From contig BMAT01003775.1 in NCBI GenBank assembly GCA_019649035.1, positions 690,923 to 745,975 on the forward strand: a DNA stretch of 55,053 bases. Direction: 5' to 3'. Made by a program: the position numbers and the translations under genes. Below are positions 41,825-54,882 of the stretch, one piece after another. Below the pieces are notes generated by a model. It searched no databases and was not told the origin of the DNA. It was given only the letters and a program-made list of their open reading frames with translations. The number at the start of each line of letters is the position of its first letter. Positions within the stretch are counted from its first letter, which is position 1. The DNA is from Elysia marginata. Its lineage: Eukaryota > Mollusca > Gastropoda > Plakobranchidae.

Positions 41825-44360
41825 GTTGGTTTCAGGAGGCTGCTTTGTTGACCTGAGATTGTTGTGTCAAATGTGTCTTGCAATGGGTTGTTTCAATTTT
41901 TGCTTTACTGTTATATTACAAGGCATAGATATTTTGACTAATGCTTTTTTTAGCTTCCAATTATTAATTATTGCATTTAACTACCAAATTTTTCTGGAAA
42001 GTGATTTGAAATTTTTGAATTTAAAGTGTAAAGAAAAATAATAAATTTATTTTCAAAAGGCTTTTTCTCAAATTAAAAATTCATTTACACTAGTTAAAAA
42101 ATCCTAGTTATCCTCTCTGGCTGTTTAGTCTAGGTCCTTCCATCACCAAAACATTGAGACTTTATTGTGGGTAACTAGTGTAGTGATACTGATATACATA
42201 CACAAACAATAAAAATTCAGGCTCATGTGATCATGAAGTCTGCCAGTAAGTGCAATAGAACATGCTTGAACCGAAATTTCAGAGGGGTCAACTTTCATTT
42301 AGGTTTAGACATATTTTGCTTCAAACATAGTAGATATAAAGTTAAAGCTATCCAATTAGTTATATTTAAGAGTTGGGGCCCTTTTTTACACACGACACTT
42401 TCCCTTCGCTCTATATATCATAGTTTTTCTTTATTCACTCTTATCTCTAGTTTTTACTGCTCAGGTAAATTCTTTAAGAAACTCACACTTTTAGAAATTG
42501 CTCCAGTTAAATTATAGCAAAGGCTGGTTGATTGAAAAAAAATTGGACACGAAATGAATTCATAATCTGTTTTACACAACTAATTTTTGGTTCCACATGT
42601 GAATTATAATATCACACACAGAGTTTTTATGTTTGACTAATCCAAAGAATCAAACAGTAGAGATCAGCAGTTAGGGCAGTATGCGTTTCTGTGGTTTGTT
42701 GTCTAATTTGAAGGCCATGGAGACTGATTCATAAGAAAGTCGCAGGCCTAGGACTTAAATTTTCATAGCTAGCCTTAGTTTTTTTTCTAGTCTAGTCGCT
42801 GATCATGGACAATTGCTGGAAGCCAAATTGACATCCTAGAGAAAAAGCTATAGAAAAGTAGATAAAGTAAGAATGAAAGTTCATTTAACTTTTATTTTTA
42901 TACACAGCATGGCAAGGGGGAAATCTTTTACTTCCTATAAATATCTAAAATGTTCTTTAACTCTTTAACCATGTAATTATCTCCTACTTCTGCGCATAAT
43001 TTTTCTAGATTTAAATGTAAGCCTAGATCTACATGTACGTTTTTAACTTCTAGATTGCTGCAAATACTGCTACAAGAGTTAAATTTAGCTTCTCTTGGAA
43101 GTTCAATCTACTATAATCAACTTTGGGGGTCAAATTATTACATAGTATTATACATATATATCGTCTTTCTCCCCTTCTTAGTTATGACTATGCATCAAAG
43201 GCTGGAAGCATCCATCGTAGCCTGGATACAATATGGTGCACCGGACGTTGACAGCGTCCGGCCATTGTTATATAGTTAATTTATAAGAATTTAAAGACTT
43301 GAAAAAGTTCAACACAATTTATGGTACTTGTATGAGTTCTTTTCTATGATAAATTTTAATCAAATGGACCAACATAACATTTCTATAAACTTGTCTACAC
43401 TTCAGTTGTCATTCCTGCTCTACTGAGACTGCCCACGAGTCAGTTAGAGCTAGAACTGGATTTTACCATAGGCTTGACGTCAAGGTCAAAAGGGCCTTTA
43501 TTTTACTAACAATTTATTAACACCACATACCTTACGCCTAGGTTTTAATTTGTTCTGTTAAAAAAAATCATTTGTTTAGCCTGTCAGAACCACAAACGCA
43601 ATCTCTTTGTCTTGAGATCTATCCTTGCAATTGCCTTTCACTTCCCTTTCTGCTCAGGCTAGACTGTGTCAGTTCAAAACTGTACACTAATCTAACAATG
43701 GTAGACCATATACTTACAATTCTGAGATGCATCAATATTGCCTGCCTTCCTAGTTATGAGGTCTAGACCAAGTGAGAGAAAAAGAAAGGTCCAGCACACA
43801 TGATGGTTGTGTTCACTTCGATGGGTGCCATGTGTTTTACTTAGACATAGACCTAGTGATAGTTTGACTAATAGCCCTACCACAAGAGGGTAAGGAAACA
43901 AGAGCAGGGATGTGATGGTGGAAAAAAATCTTTTTTCCGTGGTGATGGGCCAACTCCGGGGTATTTTTGTTTCAGTGTAGCCATAGTTTGGCAACTTTTT
44001 AGTTTAGCCGTTTTTTCGGTTGAAGTGATTTTTGGTTTAGGTGTGGTCAACTGTAGTTTACTGACTGAAAAAGCTAGGTAGATCCACAGATTTTTACCAA
44101 TTCCTTTTTATTGATGTTTTAGGAGCTTGCACACTAATAACTTGCAGGGTTAAGGCGTGCATAGGTTTTAAATTGGTACAAACTTATCTCACCTACTATT
44201 TGTTTTTAAGTAAGTAGGCCCCTATTTGCATGAAAGAAGTGTAGCTGAAAAAAAATTATTCCATAACTTTGAAAGTTAGAGTTGGCCTCTATTTTGCATC
44301 AAGGTTGGCTCAAGTGAAAAAATGATTGTTCATAATTTTTTATCATTATTTAATTCACAG
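41825..44360 (+). other. Intron 18
   Basis: AT-rich. Has a small perfect hairpin (CCGGACG/CGTCCGG, 43241-43261) and a CRE-like palindrome TGACGTCA (43475-43482) of unknown significance. Confidence 0.85.
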
Positions 44361-44843
44361 ATTTTGCAAGATGAAGGGCTAAATCGCTATGTAGACCCTC
44401 GATGTTTACACAGAGAACTTGTAGAGGCCACAAATCTTACTCCAGAGGAGATGAACTTGGCTGCACGAGAGATCATCCGTCAGTCAAGAAACTTTGATTC
44501 ACCAGACCCGCCGTCCTCTTTATCTCTCAACTCACCAGGCAGCCCTCTGTCTCCATCATCTCCTACGAGGAGCAATGGAGGCAGCAGGCTCAGCAACAGT
44601 CCGCACCCGTTCTCAGACCCATCCCCTTCACCCCAACACCGTTTCAGTGGTGCTGACACTTTCCCTCAATCTGGTGATGCCTCTGGCATGCCAATGGGGT
44701 CTCCATTGCATCATAGTAGGAGTGGTAGCGGCACCAGACAGAGGGCCGGGAGACAACACCATGAGATGTCAGAACGTGTTCCTTTCTCAGACTCCTCAGA
44801 CTCACTCGACCATCATGACCTGGTAAATGTGACCTCCTTATAG
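44361..44843 (+). CDS. Cav1: Cav1 alpha1, exon 19: distal regulatory domain and C-terminus
   Basis: 160 codons plus stop TAG. It opens ILQDEGLNRYVDPRCLHREL, VEATNLTPEEMNLAAREII, which matches the distal C-terminal regulatory domain of Cav1 channels (vertebrate EGLGQFAQDP...TIEEME.AA, fly MTPEEMNLAA). This domain folds back to autoinhibit the channel in Cav1.2/1.3. A Ser/Pro-rich spacer follows (SPGSPLSPSSPTRSNGG and on). The last residues DLVNVTSL end in Thr-Ser-Leu, a class I PDZ ligand like vertebrate Cav1.2 (VSSL/VSNL) and Cav1.3 (ITTL). That supports this as the genuine stop. Acceptor taattcacag. Confidence 0.96.
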   Translation: MLQDEGLNRYVDPRCLHRELVEATNLTPEEMNLAAREIIRQSRNFDSPDPPSSLSLNSPGSPLSPSSPTRSNGGSRLSNSPHPFSDPSPSPQHRFSGADTFPQSGDASGMPMGSPLHHSRSGSGTRQRAGRQHHEMSERVPFSDSSDSLDHHDLVNVTSL

Positions 44844-46460
44844 CACTGGCTCCGGCAGGCGATGCTGTGAATACAACTGGCTCGTTCTGCTTGCATGACT
44901 TAACCTCTGCCCCCTGATTCTTTAATTCCCCCTAACCAAGAAATCGCTCACTCTAAAAACTATTTGATATAAATAATTTATTGCTGTGTGTTGACAGCTT
45001 TTGCTAAACTTTTAATGCCATAAGGAACATTGTGTTCGAATGAAGCTTTTGTTGCAAGTGGAAGAGAATTTGTGCCCTGCATTGGATTAATTGTGCATGT
45101 ACTGCATCATGGGAAAAGGCTGGACTCTCAATTCTTGATCACTACATACAGCAGTTGAAGTGTTAAAGCATGTAAGTGGAAAGATAAGTTTATAATAGAG
45201 AAAGAACAATTATTGCTTTTGGGATGATACTAAAGGCCTCATTTTGTTTCAAAGGAACATTAAACTTCAGTTTACTTTTTAGCTCATTTTACTCACTGCC
45301 TAGTGATGTTTCTTTGATGGACCATCACATATAAATAGTGGAACTAACTATCATTTCTTTATCTAAATATTGCCATACCTTTTTTCCATCAAAACTGCAA
45401 AGTGTTTTTTACAAGTTAACGTTGTCAACTGCTTCTCTTAATAAGCTGTAAGATTATTGTCCTATATATTCATGGCTAAGCAGAAAACTGTATTGTACTT
45501 GAATGAATTAAAGACAAATGATGTTTAAATCATGAAGATAAACAGAAAAGCAAACAAAATGGTACTCCTTTTGATCAAGAATGTCCTAAGTGTATATGAA
45601 GCCAGTACTGATCACATTAGCTTCTTTGCAGAGTTTTGTACTTATTTCTTATATTGCGCATTATGCATGATGGACTGAGTTCTGTTGATTACAATTCATC
45701 TTTATTTTTAAACTTTTACTACAATCTGCATAGATCATAACTATGACAACTCCTTTTAACTCAATTTCCAACCAAGTCATTTTTTTTCTATGCCAATCCC
45801 TTTTCATAAAACATAAGTTGATAGGCTAGCAGTTGTGACAAATCACTGTAAGGATGCAGTCATTGTTAGACAGGCTTACAGCTGATACAATTGATGTAGG
45901 CTACATGCCTACAGCCGGGAATACGCCTACATGCGTTATTGAGAAGCTTCACTTTAGGTGGGGTTTTTTTAGCAGTTCTTTTGAAAATTATTGATTTTGT
46001 ACCTAGCACTAGTCTACTGAGGCAATACCATTCCAATACAGTTTTAAGTTGCCTGCAGAAAGTTAACAACTCAGGAGCTTAAAGAAGAAATCGAAATGAA
46101 TGATGAACCTAAAAAAGAAAAAAAAAGAGAGAGATGTTACAATTGAGTTTTGGTCACTAGCAAAGACATTATAGAAAGTAATGAATAACTTTCCATTTCA
46201 GTTAAGTTGTCATTTTTTTCTGTATTACTTGTGTGCCATAGGAACAATTTATTATTTTTTGAGGACTTGCAACTGACTCAGTTTTTCACCTAAGTCGATG
46301 ATATTGGTTATGTCCCCTGGAGATTGGATTTAGGGGAGTTGCATGTACATGTTTCAATTTTGGATTTGCGAAGGGTACACAAAAATACATTTGTTGGTTT
46401 CTGCAGGTGTGTTCTGTACGCGTTCCTTATTATTGTATCAAAGGGGATGACTGAAAATAT

Positions 46461-46527
46461 TTAATTTCATAGGTTTTTAGTTAACATTTATTTAATTTCA
46501 TAGGTTTTTTGGTTAACATTTATTTCC
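46461..46527. repeat. Two-copy ~33-bp direct duplication
   Basis: TTAATTTCATAGGTTTTT plus (A/G)GTTAACATTTAT occurs twice in tandem with small differences. Confidence 0.85.
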
Positions 46528-46697
46528 TTTTTTCATGCACATATAAACAAGGAGTTTAAGTTATGTAGACAATTAATTTATTAAGAAAATGAATAGATTT
46601 TTTAAAACATTTTTCCTTATTAAAAGACAGTATAAGTTGATGGCAGAATTGTTTTTAAACAAGCATCAGTAAAGTTTAGATATCATATTATCATATT

Positions 46698-47023
46698 GTG
46701 GAGCAGTGTTGCTCAGTGGTTTGTGCGATGGACTGGTGATCCAGTGACAGCGGATCTGATTTCCAACCACGACTCATGTTGTAATGACTTCGGGAAAGCA
46801 ATTTATCCATTCTTTCCTCAGTCCACCCACCAGTAAAATAGGTACCTGTCTAAAGGTAATACTTGAAATTTGTGGAATATTAGTATTTGAGTGCCTAACA
46901 GGCAGCTGTACTGTAATGCTCCGAAATATGAGTTTAATTTGCCCTTGAATGTATAGGTGTGCTGAAGTGTATATATGAAGTCTTAAGAGTCCCTTCGGTG
47001 GGGAAAAGCTATATTTATATTCA
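46698..47023 (+). mobile_element. tRNA-derived SINE, family B, copy 2
   Basis: The head TTGCTCAGTGGTTTGTGCGA (A box) and a decayed B box (GATCTGATTTCC) are followed by CCTCAGTCCACCCACCAGTA, AGGTACCTGTC and TGTAATGCTCCGAAATATG, shared with the reverse-strand copy at 11245-11505. Confidence 0.7.
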
Positions 47024-47602
47024 AAGAAACAACATTCTAGCACTGAATCATTTGGAGTTTGAAAATTTAAGCCTGTACAGTAATTGTTAAAAGTTCAATT
47101 TGAGAGCAACTTCAGGTTGATTAAATCCTCATAAGCAGATTATTTCATGCATAAATAGGAAAGAAATTAGTTGAATATTCTCAGCTTTGAAAAATATATC
47201 CCTCTCTCGGCCATGCAAACACTAGAACTAAGTTAAAGTGGGCATTTTCAAAACTTATGTTACAATATTAATGTGTGTATGAAGTAGAAGGGTGTAATGT
47301 TTCTGACCAAGATGATGGGATATGCACATTATTAATATGAGCACACATCTAATGGCCGACTGTCCAGCAAAAAAATCAATGAAGTATATATTGTCTTTTA
47401 CTCTAGCGCAAGTTCAGCATTTCACTTTGATAAGCTGCTTTTTTTTGTACTAATACTTCTCTTATAACTGTTGTTTATTATGTATATAGCTGAGTCAGGT
47501 GAATAACTGAAGGTTGTTGGAAAAAAATAATGTGTATAACCTTGAAGTTTTTTACATTAACAATTAACAAAAACATTTTTCTAATATACCAAAGGATTTG
47601 TA

Positions 47603-47608
47603 AATAAA
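47603..47608 (+). terminator. Candidate poly(A) signal AATAAA
   Basis: AATAAA with a GT-rich stretch (CATGGTGTTATATTTCTGTG) just downstream, 2.8 kb after the stop codon. Confidence 0.35.
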
Positions 47609-49824
47609 CATTGTCATGGTGTTATATTTCTGTGAATTACATTTCTGATTTCTCTTTCTACTTTATTGCCCCTGTTATATTGCCCTCAAGTCCCTTAATT
47701 GCCCTCCCCTTAAAACTACGTGTGAGGAGGTTGTTGTTGTTGTTAAAATTTTCATAGCACGGAAAATACACCCTATCCTCACACATCGCTTTCATTTTAT
47801 GTGCTTTTTACTTTAATAATATTTAGAACCCATCAATTTTTCCTTCTTACACGTTTTCCATTAAGGCATGAATATAAGAAAACATGATATTTTTTTAATA
47901 CTTATAGAAATAGTACCTTACTCTGTAAGATTGCCTAAGCAGGAGTTTATCAATTCCTTACATTCTTATCACAAAATTTTTACCCGAAACTATTTCAGCG
48001 GTGATTTGATAGTTATTTGGTTTGAAACCATCAACTGTGGCCCCTGTTTAAAACATGTTGTATCTTTCACACTTGCGTGTGTGTGTGTGTTTGTCTTAGA
48101 CTGCTATTTTTCCATTTTCTGAAGAATTGCATTCATTTCTTTCTTGATTGAAGTCATGAGAGTAGCCTACTTTAAGGACTTGAAATCACTGGCTCTTCAC
48201 TTTTTTAATTGCCTTAAACTAATGGTCAAGCATGTGTGAGATTTGTCACTCTTCCCTTGCACCTCATTCTGACAATGGACGCATTACTTTGTACCAGCAT
48301 TCCAGCTCACTGTAAAACATGAAGCATTATTGTTTTGTTCGGGTTTTTTTGTAACTGTGTGTCACTGTTTTCTGTAATCTCTGCAAACAAGGTGTGTAAG
48401 GGATGGCATGGGTTTGTTTATTATTTTTCACATGTATATAGATTGCTGCATCAGAAGGGAGTGTTAGCAAAATAGATTCTAAAATTTGTCATAAACTATA
48501 CCTGTTTACGCAGGACTTGGCCATTTACATGGTACAGTTGCAACTAGAGAGGGTTAAATATCACATTTATTTTTCATATTTTTAAAAATTCTGTTTCCCT
48601 TTGATAATGCATATTATTTCTTTAGGCAAGTTTTTCTCTTTGAATTGATGAATTATCAATATTGAAAAAAGAATCATGGTTGTTTTTAGTTTTTGCATAA
48701 ATGTACAAGCTTTTTGTCTGTAAGTATTTCCTGAAATAAGAATTTTTTTTTAATTAACAGTTGATGTAACAACTATTTGCATTGTGATTTTTTGGGCTGT
48801 GTTAATTACAAAAATGCCTACAGTGATATGAAGAAGAAAAAAACTCTTTCATCATAGAAGACATTTTGAAGTTGTAAGTCTGCCAATGTTGATTAAAAAA
48901 AATACTGCGATATTAGAGAATGAATGCAAATGCACAGATGGCGATGGGTAGAAAGATGACATTATCAATGTTGATAACGAATTGTTTACATGACGCAGAC
49001 GTGCCTCTACCACAGCCTTGGTTGTCTCTCCCAGCTGGTCTGGTACAGGCAATGGTGGCACTCATGTGGGATTTCTCAATGGCACCTCTCCCTTCCCCTA
49101 CACCTCCCATCCATTATACTCACTTTTCCCTCCCTCCCACTGTTCCCTGCCATGCATCTCCCAGTATTTCCAAGTATTATGTCTTTTTATCTCGTGCACA
49201 TCCAACACAATACCTTTAAGCAAATTCAATTTTTTTCGCTACAGCAATTTATCTCGCATTTATTAATAATTCAGATGCATGCATCAATGATCAACTCTTT
49301 TTTTTCAAAAAAAACTTTTCTTGCCTCTATGAGAGAGTGCATGTGTTGACTCTAACTGTATAACTGTCTTTCCTTTTTCTTCTCAATAATACAATGGCAT
49401 TTCTTGAATGAAACTAGCAACAGTGTGTTTGGATACTCTGTGTATTATTTGTCTGAGCTTAACATTGCCTCTTTAATTTGCACATGATGTGAAACCAGCA
49501 CAAAATTAGACATAGATTAGGGACCCAGGCATAGTTTAGAGATCCCTATCATGGCATTAAATTCTTTTGTAAATTCGGAAATTCTCTTAAGCTGCAACTC
49601 ATTGATATTTCCTGTGTTTTTGGAAAATAATGCTTTCAAGTATGTGCTCTGTATGTTACTTTAGTTTGCTCTTTTTTTTAATTACTAAAAGGTTTTATAA
49701 GCATCATAACTCTTAGTGGTGTCACTTCATGAGTTTGAAGGGAGAAACAGATAAAGTTAGTAATTTTGCAATATGGTGTCTACTTATTTGAGAAGGAAAA
49801 ACTTATTCAAAGCTGAATGTTTTC

Positions 49825-49830
49825 AATAAA
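49825..49830 (+). terminator. Candidate poly(A) signal AATAAA
   Basis: AATAAA without a striking GT-rich downstream element. Confidence 0.2.
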
Positions 49831-50693
49831 ATTCAGTATTCACTCTTCAAAAAGATATTTAAAATAAGAGCTTAAATTTTGTTTTTATGACTGCTGTTGG
49901 CACCATCAAACCAAGTGAAATCAAAATGGTTTTCATTGAATGCAAAGTGTGAGAATCAAGTACTGGTAGAGTTTGTAGCTTAATTTTTTGTGACATTCAA
50001 AACATCTGGTGAGTTAGACTGTTTAAGGTTGAACACAAAACAAAACAAAAAAAAAGATTTCTACTGCTTTGATCATAAATGGTTGATTTTAAAAAATAAT
50101 ATTTTTCTTACCTTTTTTTTAATTTAGTTTGAGTGTAATTGCTCACTCTAAACTGAAATATATTTTTGTTTGTTTGTATTTTTGATGGCTGCTTTTTTTT
50201 GGCAAAATCATATAAATTTAGCAGCAAGGCAATTGTTATGCGTAAAAATTTAAGTTATTTTAATCTTGGCATTTGTTTTAAAACATTATTAATTACTCAC
50301 AAAAAGGGATAATAAAACTAAAAATAAAACATTTTTTTTTCCACAAGAGAAAAAGAAGCTCATGTATCAGGGTTTGGTCGGACCTTAAACAAGGTTGCTG
50401 GTCCCCATTAAAAATAACACTGTTGGTTTTTTTCCCTACTTTCCGCAACACATTGATCTGTATTTAAACTATAGAAATGTATATGGTATATTAGCAGAAC
50501 TTACAAAGGAGGAAGTTAGAAGTTAGTAGAAAATGTTTTCTCTCGACATTTGCTATAACTTTAACTTTCCCTTAGGTATGACCCTCCAGATGTCCATAGA
50601 GTGATCTTTACCTGACCATGGTGGTCTGAATCACTACCCTAATCTTCACAGCTGCTGGAACTCGAGAAGACAAGTGGTTTGGCTAGAAACGTC

Positions 50694-50699
50694 AATAAA
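50694..50699 (+). terminator. Candidate poly(A) signal AATAAA
   Basis: AATAAA followed at once by ATGTGTATGTCT, a plausible downstream GU-rich element. Confidence 0.35.
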
Positions 50700-51534
50700 A
50701 TGTGTATGTCTAAAACTGAAAAATTACCAGAAAGCATTCAAGGAATGAATAATGATACCTAATTATGGTTTTAGAAACCCTGCCAGTAATTTTATAGAAA
50801 TGTGTGTCATTTTTTGTTTATGCCTCTGAAGTCTTATTTTTACTTCTTGATTTGCGTCAATGATCCTTCTTTTTTAGCTGCATCTGTAACTATTCAATAA
50901 CTAAGAAAAAAAGAGAGGTCTTTTCAATGTTTTATTTCTGCACATTTAGGTTCAGCTATCATATTATTTAAATTGATCTAATCATTGATTGCCTGAGAGT
51001 TTTTGTTTTTGTTTTATAGTTGAGTTAACAAAGGACAAGGAGTCTTTAGTATTTAAGGCCATCATAGCAGTGAAAGTATTTTTGGTTACTTTATTGGAGA
51101 TTTTTCTTGTCTGAAAGAGGTACTTTAAAAAAAGCTGTGTCCTTCAGAACTTGGAACACAATCGCTAACTTCAAAGATGTTATTCTTTCATTTTATGTAA
51201 ATAACAGCTTGATGTATTATGATAGTTGATGATAGTTTGAAAACACCTGCTTGACACCAAATGAGAGTATCAATACTAAACTATGAAATTTCGTAAAACC
51301 TTCCTTTACCAGTCATTAGCTCATGTATCCATCTGTATCTTAAGCATGTCAAATACAATCCCAAAGAGATGTTTATGTAAGTCAGAAATTTGCACAGAAA
51401 TAGACTATCTGTATGCAGAGTTTTTTTTATTTTAATTATTGGTCTTTTCATTTGTGACCATTATGGTTTTATGGTTATATACAAACATTTTACATGAAGT
51501 TTTACCTTTATCTTCAGAGTTTAAGTGTGTAATG

Positions 51535-52304
51535 CAGTGGAATCTCTTTAAATCAAAAGTAGCGAAACCAAAAAATTTGCTAAACCAAAAGTAAATTGGC
51601 TAATGAGGAAAGCTTTTCTTTGTCTTTGTTACTGTTTCTTATGCGAAACAGAAATGATTTTGACAATCATTGCCTTTAAACAGAAACTATTCCTTTTTTT
51701 AAACCTTAAAAAAGGAAACAGAGTTTTTTTTATTTTATTTTGACCTTCAAAACAAAAAAAACCAGGTTTTGTAGATCTATATAAGAACATTGAAAGTATG
51801 ACATTGTAGTTACACGAAGGAAGAATTTTTATGTAGTGGGCGGCCTCTCCCTTGAAATTTTGTTTGCACCCCTGTGCCTACCCAGCCCTTAATGGGTAGT
51901 TTTATCTCTTAAGAGTCTGAGAAAGTAAAGGCGGTGACATAGGCAAACTACCTCACTATGCTGTGTGCCTGAAAAAAAAGAAGTCTACTCTTTGTTCCCT
52001 TATGCTCGACTTGAGTATGGGTAACTTAACTGTGCTTTGCTTTTACAGTATTAGCTGCTGTTTGTTGAGCTATAAAGAATTTTGAGTAACCAGTTGACTT
52101 CAGTTAATTCATTTCTAGCTTTACACCAACATAGTGACAGTAAACTAAGCCTCATCTTTTAGTCTGAAATCAGCTGCTTTTTTCGATATAAGTATGTGTC
52201 CCCACTGATCATAAATAGTAAAAAAAAAATCTTTTAAACCAAAATCCTTTAGACCCAAATGGATTTTATAGGACTCTTAATTTTGGTTTAAAGGAATTCT
52301 ACTG
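51535..52304. mobile_element. pogo/Tigger-like non-autonomous DNA element
   Basis: The left terminus CAGTGGAATCTCTTTAAATC and the inverse of the right terminus (CAGTAGAATTCCTTTAAACC) are imperfect inverted repeats, extending into AAAA and AAACCAAAA motifs inside both ends. CAGTxGAAxC termini are typical of pogo/Tigger-group elements. The flanking TA duplication is not evident. No transposase ORF in the 770 bp. Confidence 0.55.
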
Positions 52305-54400
52305 TCATGCATTTAGCTCCTTTTTGAGTGATTCTAAAGCATGGATACGCAGGGTCATTTCTGTGTATAAATAATAGAGTTCTTTGCAGGGTACAGTTTC
52401 TAAAAGAAAGCTTTCCTCAAAGCCAATATATATCACAATCATAAGATTTATTGCATTTATTTTTAGCCCAACACATGACCCCTAAATGATTTTTTGTGCT
52501 TATGAAGTGTGAGTGTATAATTCATGTTATACAGTGATACAGCAAAATGTGATGTTTGCCTTCTGAACTATTTATTTACTACATAACCATCTTAAATTTT
52601 TTTTTTATCTTTATTGTTCAAGAGTAGGCCTATTAGGAAAATAATTTACTCTGTTTTAAGAAGCAGAGAATTGTAGACATGCAAGTTTTGTCTAAGAGTT
52701 CTATCACTAGATAAGAAACAAGTTTATTTCTTGTTTGTTCTTGCTGCTTTCTTTAATGCCCCTGATTTGATAAGCAGCGATTATTACCTTTATCAGTGCT
52801 GAATTTTTTTTCTTCTGTTTTTTTTTTTAATTGCCAATCTTTTAAAAGTTTTATTTCCAAATAACAAATTAATAAAAGAAAATGTTAGAAAAATTAAAGT
52901 AGGCCTATTAATGCCAGGTTTTTCGTTTTCCGTTGTTGATTTGTTTTAATGATTTGGTTACTAGATTTGGTAGCAAAAGGAATTGATTTACGTAGGTTTT
53001 GCGTACTGTATTTTTATTTTGTTTGATAACATGACAAGATTGATAAACGAATAGAAACTCAATACATAGAGTTTAATAATATAGTAATATATTTAATTTG
53101 AAAAGGAATCAATAATTTTTTTAAAGAAAAGGATTGTCATTTTCCCTCCAAGTATTTTGAAAGATCATTGAGATGTTTCTTAGCTTGAAAAGAAAATAAT
53201 GTATTCTACCAGAGAAGATGGGTTGAAAATTGCTTTTTGTGTTTTGAAAGTCAAATTTTTACAATACCAATGGGGCAATGATATCTATTTTTATCTCAGT
53301 TGAGAAATTTTATCCTTTTTTTAATCAATGATGATGTAATCTGTTCAAGGATATTTCCTGAAAAAGATATCACCCCACTGTAATCTTACTATGCCCTGTA
53401 GTTTTTGCAAAAGAAATTTATGCTTATTTCAATTTTTTTTCAAGTTAGTACTCGTTTTGAAGGTAGCATGCTGTAAAAAAAAAACAGCTCTCTTAATAGT
53501 TCATTAATGATTAAGTCTTTGTCATTTACCAAAATAAACATTTTTTAAATTGGTTGTTAATAAATTGTATATAAGTCCTAAGAGAAATAGGCCTATTTAA
53601 TTTGCTCTCTTTCATGGATGTACCTTGAAGTTCTTTTGTATGTGAGTTTTTAAGTTATTAATTTTTAATTTGCGTACCCTGTAAATGGATATACCATAAA
53701 TCTTTGTTTTTCCTTCTGTTCAAATTTCTGTAAGCCAATTGCCTATATTAAGTTTTGCAAGTTTAGCAAAGTTTGTTGTGAAAAGTGTCTTCTTCTCTTT
53801 GCTTCACTTGGAGTATGTGAATTCATATGTGTTTGTGTGATTCCTCTTCCTTCCTAAAGTCAGCTGTTCTTGATTCTCTTTTTTTTTATGTTTTTGCATT
53901 GTAGTATGGTTTATAATGCAAAGTGTGAAAATGATAATTGTTTTGATGGAACTTTTCCCTCTTCTGGTTTGCCATAAAGCATTTAGGCTGAGTCGTTCAT
54001 GACAGAAGCAATTTTTACTGTTTGCTTTTTCTTTTTTTAATCATCCAAACAAAACCCCTGTCTTTGTCTCTTTCTTTTTTTTTTTTATTTTCAGTTGAAA
54101 TCTATTATTTGAGGTCTGTGGCCCCAAAGTAAAATAATCCGCTATGACTCATACAACTGAAATGTATCATCTTATCCTATGCCTCTAGATTTTTCAATCC
54201 CCTTGTCTCGTTTTATCTGCCTAGTTTGTCTCCCTTTGCCTGTCTCATTCTCAAGATGCCTGAATCCAAGCATAGCTTAGAAGCTCATAGAGTCAATCAC
54301 AACAAGCACATTTTTATACTCTCTCTTGAATTCTCTCCCTTACCACAAAGCCATTCTTTCTTTTCTCTTGTCTTCAATGATTTTGGAATTGTTGACGTGC

Positions 54401-54406
54401 AATAAA
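54401..54406 (+). terminator. Candidate distal poly(A) signal AATAAA
   Basis: The last well-formed AATAAA preceded by non-repetitive sequence, 9.6 kb after the stop codon. Chance occurrence is likely in such AT-rich DNA. Confidence 0.2.
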
Positions 54407-54833
54407 TGTTTTAATAATATTAAGAATAATAAGAAATAATAAATAATATTATGCCCTTAAAAAAAGAAAATCTTTGTTTTTTGTTTTATATGCAAGTAAA
54501 AAAATGTTTTTGTGCCATTTTATTTTTTACAAAAAAATGTTTGGCCATGCGTGGGTTAAGAAGCAAACTATTAATTATTGTATCTGCAGCTTTAGATCTG
54601 TGGGGGATATGCTTGAAAGAGGGTTGAAATTGTTTATTTAAAAAAAAAACTCTGATTTAAAGTGATAAAGAATATTCTTGTTCAACAATTTATCCAGTCA
54701 AATAAAGCTAAGATTATTCTCTGAAAATGAAATTTATTTTTACAAAAATTTGCTTCTAAACCAACGCATGGTTGTTTTTGTTTGTTTGTTTTTGCCTCTT
54801 TGTTTTTGTTGTTTCTGTATTTGTTGTACTATA

Positions 54834-54845
54834 GTAATAGTAGTG

Positions 54846-54882
<37 letters not shown>

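Larger units (their letters stand above)
44844..54830 (+). other. 3' UTR and downstream region
   Basis: About 10 kb with no convincing exon. Contains poly(A) signal candidates, one family-B SINE, a short duplication and a pogo/Tigger-like element. Where the transcript ends cannot be decided from sequence. Confidence 0.6.

Noticed and set aside
43241-43261. GC-rich 7-bp stem hairpin (CCGGACG/CGTCCGG)
   Set aside because: Too short and isolated to assign; may be the edge of an unrecognised element, which I cannot delimit.
43475-43482. CRE palindrome TGACGTCA in intron 18
   Set aside because: A single 8-mer far from any promoter; no supporting context.
44494-44826. 110-codon ORF in another frame of exon 19
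   Set aside because: Shadow frame; the main frame has the conserved domain and PDZ terminus.
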